Origin: Clostridia bacterium
GTDB taxonomy: Bacteria > Bacillota > Clostridia > Christensenellales > Aristaeellaceae
DNA: 19,266 bases
Direction of reading: 5' to 3'
NCBI GenBank assembly: GCA_009776385.1
Contig: WRFT01000006.1
Span: 1 to 19,266 of the forward strand
The position numbers and the translations under genes are program-made. Under the pieces are notes generated by a model. The model was given only the letters and a program-made list of their open reading frames with translations, ran no database searches and was not told the DNA's origin. Of this stretch, positions 14,954 through 19,266 are shown piece after piece; within the stretch, counting starts at the first letter, position 1; each line of letters begins with the position of its first letter.

Positions 14954-14981
14954 TTGACATTTTATGTTTATTAATTAAAAT
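14954..14981 (+). promoter_or_regulatory. Promoter of the SH3/peptidoglycan-binding protein gene
   Basis: TTGACA (14954-14959) and TAAAAT (14976-14981) are separated by 16 bases in a very AT-rich stretch. Initiation near 14988 gives a short leader ending in GGAGGAG (15001-15007), close to the ATG at 15012. No clear terminator separates it from purC. Confidence 0.7.
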
Positions 14982-15011
14982 TGAATAGAATACCACAGAT
15001 GGAGGAGTATT

Positions 15012-17552
15012 ATGCGTAACCGTTTGTTCATGGGCATGACTTCACGCGCACGCTTATTTATTTTTCTTACCGCATGTTTATTACTGCTAACCTATGCTGT
15101 GAACGCATCGTCCCTATATCCCTATGATACAAAGACAGAGCAGAGCGTGAATATGCGCAGGTCACCTCATGCCACCTCCGTTATACTCGAGCGCATTGAT
15201 AAAGGTGAAACGATCTCGGTACTGGGAGAGACCGGGGATTACTATCATATTAAGTACAAGGGGCGGGACGGTTATGCGATGAAGCAGTATATCCTTGCCA
15301 TAACGCCTGCCGCGACACCGCTTCCCAATATGACCGCAACCGGTTATCCTTACGTCACCACCACTTCCTCTGTCGTGAACATGCGTAAAAGCGCCAGTAC
15401 CTCATCCGATTTAGTGAAGCGTTTGAACGCGGGTACGGTAATCACCGTTGAAGGCGTATCCGGGGCCTTCCTTAAAATTACATGCGATGGCGCGCAAGGC
15501 TATGTGATGGCGGAGTTCGTCAATGTTAAGCTGTTTTCAAACGCGTCGTCCGGTTACGCGCATTTAACTAACGGGGACTCTGGCGACGGGGTATATGCCC
15601 TCCAACTGGCGCTTAAGGAGTTGGGCTTTTTAAACGGGCAAGCGGACGGTAAATACGGCCAAGCCACGCAAAACGCCGTACGAGCCTTTCAAGAAAAAAA
15701 TAAATATCCGCAGACGGGGTCAGCGGACCAAAACTTGCAGGCGCTTATATACGAAGGTACGCCGCTTAACAAAAACGGCGCAAAACAAAAGGTTAACGCG
15801 CTCTCTCCGCTGCCGGGGGCTACCATCCGTTTAAACAATGTCGGTAAGGCAGTCACACAAGCGGCGCAGCGCTTACACGAGCTTGGTTATTACAACGGAA
15901 CCGTCGGAGAGGTATACACGGCTTCCATGTCCGCGGCGGTTAAGTCTTTTCAAAAGAAAAACGGGTTGGAGGCCGACGGTGTTATCGGCAGTAAGACCAA
16001 AGAAACATTGTTCAGTTCAAACGCTTTATATCAATCCTCCTCCGCGACTCCCGTCCCGACTGCCGCTCCAACCGTATGGACGCTGCCCACCGGAACCGTT
16101 CAAAATGGTTCTAAAGGAGCCAATGCCATGCTTGTACAGCAGAGGTTAAAAGAGCTGGGGTATTTAACCGGAACAGTCGACGGGCAATTCGGCGCGAAAA
16201 GTGTTTCCGCGCTTAAGGCCTTTCAAAGCGCACACCGAATCACCCCTGACGGTATATGCGGTAAGAGTACGGCAGCTGTCCTCTTCAGTGCGTCAGCCGT
16301 TCCCGCCAATCCCGCTGCCACACCTTCCCCCGTTCCCATAGCGACACTGCCTGTTATTACAAAAACGAATTGCGTGACGGTTTACGCTGGCGTCACGGGT
16401 GAGGCTGTGCTAAATCTGCAAAAGCGGCTTACCGCATTGGGCTACTATACTGCCCGCCATGACGGACGCTGCCTATCCGATGATACGGCGGCCATCACCG
16501 CCTTTCAAACATCGAACCGCTTGAAAGCGGACGGCATTGCGGGTTATGAGACGCAATCGCTGCTTTATTCTGACAAAGCATTAGGCCCTACCGGTTTTAA
16601 CACCACCTTTACGACCCTGAAGCGGGGTGATTCCGGGCAACTCGTTACCCGCCTGCAGGAACGTTTAACGGAGCTCCTGTTCCTTGGTAAAGGCAGTACA
16701 GATGGAAAATACGGCGAGAAAACCGCTCAGGCTGTCTCCGATTTTCAACGCGCCAGCGGTCTTGTGCGCGACGGTATCGCCGGTTCCAAGACCCAGACAT
16801 TGCTTTACGCACAAAACGCGGTCCGCAACGTTCCGCAGCCAACCCCCACCGCAGCCGTCAAGACCGGCACCGTACGCATGGGCGATGTGAATGAGGCCGT
16901 CAAATCGCTGCAGCAGCGATTAATCACATTAGGTTTCTTGTCCGGTAAGGCAGACGGTGTTTTCGGCGCAAAGACACTTGCCGCGCTGATGGCTTTTCAA
17001 GCGAAGAACGGCTTGAGTTCCGATGGTATAGCGGGGCCTAACACATGGACCACATTGAACAGTTCATCTGCTAAAAAGGCATCGGACCCGGATCGTATTG
17101 ACGCGCCTGCGGGCGCTCCGCGCGCGTCCTCGGTATTGTACCAAAATTGGTATACCTCCGTGCGTTCCGTAGCCAAGGCGTACCCATACGCCACCGTTTA
17201 TGATTTCAGCACGGGCCTCAGTTGGCAGGTTCATATTTTTTCCATCGGCGCGCATGGTGATGCCGAACCGCTGACCGCGGCGGATACGGCCAACATGGTA
17301 AAAGCGTTTGGTGGAAAGCATACATGGAACCCCAAAGCCGTATGGGTTATTTTTGGTAACGGAGCGGTATACATGGCTTCCACGCATGACTATCCTCATG
17401 AAGTACAGCATCGGCTGAATAATAATTTTAACGGCCATATGTGCATCCATTTCCCGCGTACACAAGCGCAGGTTGAATCCATCGGCCCGTACGCGGTGAG
17501 TCATCAGGCTGAAATAGATAAAGGATGGGCCGCCACACAAAGAATGAAATAA
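15012..17552 (+). CDS. Secreted SH3 and peptidoglycan-binding repeat protein with C-terminal GHMCIHF domain
   Basis: This 846-residue exported protein probably binds or modifies the cell wall. A signal peptide (about 1-33: basic start, then LFIFLTACLLLLTYAV) leads to two bacterial SH3-like domains, about 35-97 and 112-175, both with VNMR(R/K)S. Six PG_binding_1 repeats follow: about 186-248, 273-337, 362-427, 456-521, 536-602 and 621-684. Each has the LQxxLxxLGF/Y...DGxxG...AxxxFQ...DGIxG pattern; repeats 2 and 4 are degenerate. Pro/Thr/Ala linkers separate several. Residues 706-846 form a distinct domain with DFSTGLSWQVHIF (731-743), AEPLTAADTANM (751-762) and GHMCIHF (808-814). I have seen similar C-terminal domains on clostridial wall proteins, but know no proven activity; the Cys/His set recalls L,D-transpeptidases without clear homology. 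GGAGG lies 6 bases before the ATG. Confidence 0.9.
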   Translation: MRNRLFMGMTSRARLFIFLTACLLLLTYAVNASSLYPYDTKTEQSVNMRRSPHATSVILERIDKGETISVLGETGDYYHIKYKGRDGYAMKQYILAITPAATPLPNMTATGYPYVTTTSSVVNMRKSASTSSDLVKRLNAGTVITVEGVSGAFLKITCDGAQGYVMAEFVNVKLFSNASSGYAHLTNGDSGDGVYALQLALKELGFLNGQADGKYGQATQNAVRAFQEKNKYPQTGSADQNLQALIYEGTPLNKNGAKQKVNALSPLPGATIRLNNVGKAVTQAAQRLHELGYYNGTVGEVYTASMSAAVKSFQKKNGLEADGVIGSKTKETLFSSNALYQSSSATPVPTAAPTVWTLPTGTVQNGSKGANAMLVQQRLKELGYLTGTVDGQFGAKSVSALKAFQSAHRITPDGICGKSTAAVLFSASAVPANPAATPSPVPIATLPVITKTNCVTVYAGVTGEAVLNLQKRLTALGYYTARHDGRCLSDDTAAITAFQTSNRLKADGIAGYETQSLLYSDKALGPTGFNTTFTTLKRGDSGQLVTRLQERLTELLFLGKGSTDGKYGEKTAQAVSDFQRASGLVRDGIAGSKTQTLLYAQNAVRNVPQPTPTAAVKTGTVRMGDVNEAVKSLQQRLITLGFLSGKADGVFGAKTLAALMAFQAKNGLSSDGIAGPNTWTTLNSSSAKKASDPDRIDAPAGAPRASSVLYQNWYTSVRSVAKAYPYATVYDFSTGLSWQVHIFSIGAHGDAEPLTAADTANMVKAFGGKHTWNPKAVWVIFGNGAVYMASTHDYPHEVQHRLNNNFNGHMCIHFPRTQAQVESIGPYAVSHQAEIDKGWAATQRMK

Positions 17553-17575
17553 CGGGCGGTAAATCCACCCGTTTT
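17552..17575 (+). terminator. Intrinsic terminator after the secreted protein gene
   Basis: ACGGGCGG and CCACCCGT pair around TAAAT, with one C-A mismatch, and are followed by TTTT. It starts in the stop codon of the gene. On the minus strand the mismatch becomes a T-G wobble and TTATTT follows, so it may also stop uppP transcripts. Confidence 0.75.
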
Positions 17576-17591
17576 AATAAAGCGTGATGTT

Positions 17592-17611
17592 CATGGGGGT
17601 TATCCCCCATG
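17592..17611. terminator. Perfect inverted repeat between convergent genes
   Basis: CATGGGGG and CCCCCATG form an uninterrupted 8-pair stem around TTAT, between the secreted protein gene and the end of uppP (17618). TTTAT follows on the plus strand. With the hairpin 17 bases before it, it probably forms a bidirectional double terminator. Confidence 0.6.
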
Positions 17612-17617
17612 TTTATG

Positions 17618-18445
17618 TTATGAAAGATTTAGAAAAGTCGGGTCGATGAGCTGTACGACGGTTACGGCAATACCGACAATAGCCAGATACAGTGAAAACC
17701 AGGTAAGCGGCGTCTTTTTAACGAGCCTTAGTAAGAAGCGAATGGCAAGCAACCCGCTGACAGCCGCCGCGATGAACCCGGCCAGGGCCGGCTGCCACTC
17801 CATTTGTTTTAGCAAACCGCTATCCCAAGCTTTTTTACCCGTAAAAACCAGGCTGCCCAATATAGCGGGCGCGCTCATCATGAAAGCAAACTTCACGGCA
17901 CTCTTTCTATCCAAACCGGAAAAAACGCCTCCCGACAGGGTCAGACCCGAACGGCTGACGCCGGGTATCAAGGCAATCGCTTGGAAGATGCCCATTATCA
18001 CGGCGTTAACGGGACCAATACGGCGTTTGGCTTTATTCTTGTTTTCACGTTTCCTGCTGACGATATCGGCAATGATTAAAAAAAGCGCGGTCACGGTGAA
18101 GGCGGCGCCCAAATAGCGGCCGGTAAAGAAACTTTCGACCGTATCCTTAAAAAAGATGACCGCCGCCAGAGCGGGCAGTGAGGCGATGAACAGCATCAAC
18201 AGCGTACCGGATTGAATAGGATGCCTTAGCGCGTTTATCCATTCCTTACGCAAAACGATAAAGACCGCCAGCAGTGTGCCTATATGTAAGAAAACATCCA
18301 GCAGCAACAAGGCGTCCGCGCTGACTTGTCCCGTATCGATCCCCATTAACGCACGCAGCAGAACGAGATGCCCGCTTGAGGATATGGGAAGAAACTCCGT
18401 TAAACCTTGAGTAAAGCCAAGCAGCGAGGCTTGTAAAATTGTCAT
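17618..18445 (-). CDS. uppP: Undecaprenyl-diphosphate phosphatase UppP (BacA)
   Basis: UppP is an integral membrane enzyme that dephosphorylates undecaprenyl pyrophosphate to recycle the lipid carrier for peptidoglycan and other wall polymers; overproduction gives bacitracin resistance. At 275 residues it is full length, with about eight hydrophobic segments. The active-site blocks are GFTQGLTEFLPISSSGHLVL (10-29, with Glu17, Ser22-24 and His26) and IPGVSRSGLTLSGG (160-173, with Arg165). DVFLHIGTLLAV (50-61) is also conserved. The ATG at 18445 follows AAAGGAGA by 8 bases. It has its own promoter and converges on the secreted wall protein gene, so it is likely monocistronic. Confidence 0.97.
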   Translation of the reverse strand: MTILQASLLGFTQGLTEFLPISSSGHLVLLRALMGIDTGQVSADALLLLDVFLHIGTLLAVFIVLRKEWINALRHPIQSGTLLMLFIASLPALAAVIFFKDTVESFFTGRYLGAAFTVTALFLIIADIVSRKRENKNKAKRRIGPVNAVIMGIFQAIALIPGVSRSGLTLSGGVFSGLDRKSAVKFAFMMSAPAILGSLVFTGKKAWDSGLLKQMEWQPALAGFIAAAVSGLLAIRFLLRLVKKTPLTWFSLYLAIVGIAVTVVQLIDPTFLNLS

Positions 18446-18472
18446 ATCGATTCTCCTTTCACCGCCATTTGT

Positions 18473-18501
18473 ATTATACCCAATCTGTCCGCCGCTGTCG
18501 A
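18473..18501 (-). promoter_or_regulatory. Sigma-A type promoter of uppP
   Basis: TCGACA (18496-18501) and a perfect TATAAT (18473-18478) are 17 bases apart on the minus strand. Five of six and six of six consensus positions match. The leader would be about 20 bases. Confidence 0.75.
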
Positions 18502-18548
18502 GGGTCGGGAGATAGGCAATCTTGCAACACGGCTGTTTTCAGGTTATA

Positions 18549-18577
18549 TTGCTTGAGGCGTACGTATATTATACATA
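18549..18577 (+). promoter_or_regulatory. Possible promoter of the beta-phosphoglucomutase gene
   Basis: TTGCTT (18549-18554) and TACATA (18572-18577) are 17 bases apart; overlapping TATTAT (18567-18572) and CATAAT (18574-18579) are alternative -10 hexamers in an AT-rich run. The region must hold the promoter, since the divergent uppP lies upstream, but the exact elements are uncertain. Confidence 0.35.
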
Positions 18578-18600
18578 ATCTGCAGAATAGGTGAACAGCG

Positions 18601-19266
18601 ATGAACAAGCCCCCCATTCTCGGTGTCATTTTCGACTTGGACGGCGTGATTATTTCTACGGACGAATGCCATTACCTTGCCTGGAACCGTATGGCCGGCG
18701 AGGAGGGTATTCCTTTTACCCGCGCCGATAACGAGCGGTTACGCGGTGTAAGCCGTATGGACAGCCTTGCGATTGTACTGGAGCGGGCATCGAGGGCATA
18801 CACCACCGCGGAAAAAGACGCGATGGCGAGCCGCAAGAACGCCTATTATGTAGAGTTGATTAATCGACTTACAAAGGAGGATCTCCTGCCGGGCGCTTTA
18901 CAGGCACTTCATCTTTTAAAGGAAATGGGAATTAAGTTTGCGATTGGATCCTCCAGTAAAAACACACCGCTTCTTCTTAAACGAATTGAGTTGAGCCATG
19001 CCTTTGACGCGGTAGCGGACGGAAACCATATCACACATAGCAAGCCGAATCCGGAGGTGTTTTTGCTTGCCGCAAAAAAAATGGGGTTATCTCCGGAAAA
19101 TTGCCTGGTAGTGGAAGACGCGGACGCGGGAATTGAGGCGGCTGCCGCAGGCGGTATGATGTCTATGGGCGTCGGTTACGCATCAGCGCATCCGTCGGCG
19201 GATTTTCGCGCCAAAAGCCTGGCAGATGCAAACTTTAAGGCGATACTGTGGCGCGACGCGTCATGA
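18601..19266 (+). CDS. pgmB: Beta-phosphoglucomutase (HAD superfamily)
   Basis: Beta-phosphoglucomutase interconverts beta-glucose 1-phosphate and glucose 6-phosphate and usually acts after a GH65 disaccharide phosphorylase. The 221-residue protein is complete, its TGA being the last three bases of the window. HAD motif I is FDLDGVI (11-17, nucleophile Asp12 and acid/base Asp14). The cap has DECHYLAW (21-28) and LRGVSRMDSL (47-56), which are specific for this subfamily. GSSSKN (116-121) is motif II, HSKPNPEVFL (146-155) carries Lys148 of motif III, and VVEDADAGIEAA (170-181) is motif IV with Glu172/Asp173. The ATG has AGGTGA 7 bases upstream. Partner sugar phosphorylase or transporter genes may follow outside the window; I cannot see them. 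Confidence 0.92.
   Translation: MNKPPILGVIFDLDGVIISTDECHYLAWNRMAGEEGIPFTRADNERLRGVSRMDSLAIVLERASRAYTTAEKDAMASRKNAYYVELINRLTKEDLLPGALQALHLLKEMGIKFAIGSSSKNTPLLLKRIELSHAFDAVADGNHITHSKPNPEVFLLAAKKMGLSPENCLVVEDADAGIEAAAAGGMMSMGVGYASAHPSADFRAKSLADANFKAILWRDAS

Noticed and set aside
15570..17060. Internal repetition considered as a DNA repeat array
   Set aside because: The repetition is at protein level (six PG-binding repeats of about 65 residues); the DNA copies are too diverged to be a recent tandem duplication.
17064..17540. Open frame of 158 codons on the minus strand opposite the secreted protein
   Set aside because: Antisense shadow of the C-terminal domain; no family pattern.
17646..18116. 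Open frame of 156 codons on the plus strand opposite uppP
   Set aside because: uppP has its full catalytic motifs on the other strand; the antisense frame has no recognisable motif and would start inside the downstream terminator region.

Overview
The window looks like a chromosomal core region from a low-to-mid GC member of the Bacillota, most likely class Clostridia. The evidence is the combination of a ctsR-mcsA-mcsB-clpC operon, an Asp23/AmaP/DUF2273 envelope-stress trio placed directly before nusB, a clostridial Kae1-like paralogue next to folD and xseA, a MrfA/MrfB (YprA/YprB) pair, strong SD-type ribosome binding sites and sigma-A style promoters. I cannot name a genus. No tRNA, rRNA, insertion sequence, prophage or CRISPR array is visible. 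No gene-free stretch exceeds 300 bases; the longest, about 216 bases at 13955-14170, holds the divergent ctsR/purC promoters and the purC leader.

Layout. (1) 1-5190, minus strand: one long probable operon read from a promoter at 5162-5190, in the order asp23 - amaP - DUF2273 small membrane protein - nusB - Kae1-like protein - folD - xseA, with xseA cut by the left edge. Most junctions are short gaps or overlaps. (2) 5205-9393, minus: mrfA - mrfB - TPR protein, read from a promoter at 9365-9393 that overlaps a LexA/SOS-like box. (3) 9455-14025, minus: the Clp stress operon ctsR - mcsA - mcsB - clpC, with a near-perfect CtsR operator at its head. (4) 14046-14881, plus: purC, divergent from ctsR, with a strong promoter and a structured leader of about 90 nt. 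(5) 14954-17575, plus: a large secreted protein with two SH3-like domains, six peptidoglycan-binding repeats and a C-terminal domain with a GHMCIHF motif, closed by terminator hairpins. (6) 17618-18501, minus: uppP, convergent with the previous gene. (7) 18601-19266, plus: a complete beta-phosphoglucomutase gene whose stop codon is the last base of the window.

How the genes fit together: the theme is housekeeping plus stress handling. CtsR/McsA/McsB/ClpC mark and degrade damaged proteins; Asp23/AmaP act at the membrane; MrfA/MrfB and XseA act on damaged DNA; FolD and PurC feed one-carbon and purine metabolism; UppP and the SH3/PG-binding protein act in the cell envelope. I see no clearly new multi-gene defence or mobile system. 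The best leads are the SOS-like box on the mrfA promoter, the TPR protein joined to mrfAB, the Kae1-like paralogue, the C-terminal domain of the secreted protein, and changes at normally conserved positions in FolD and PurC.
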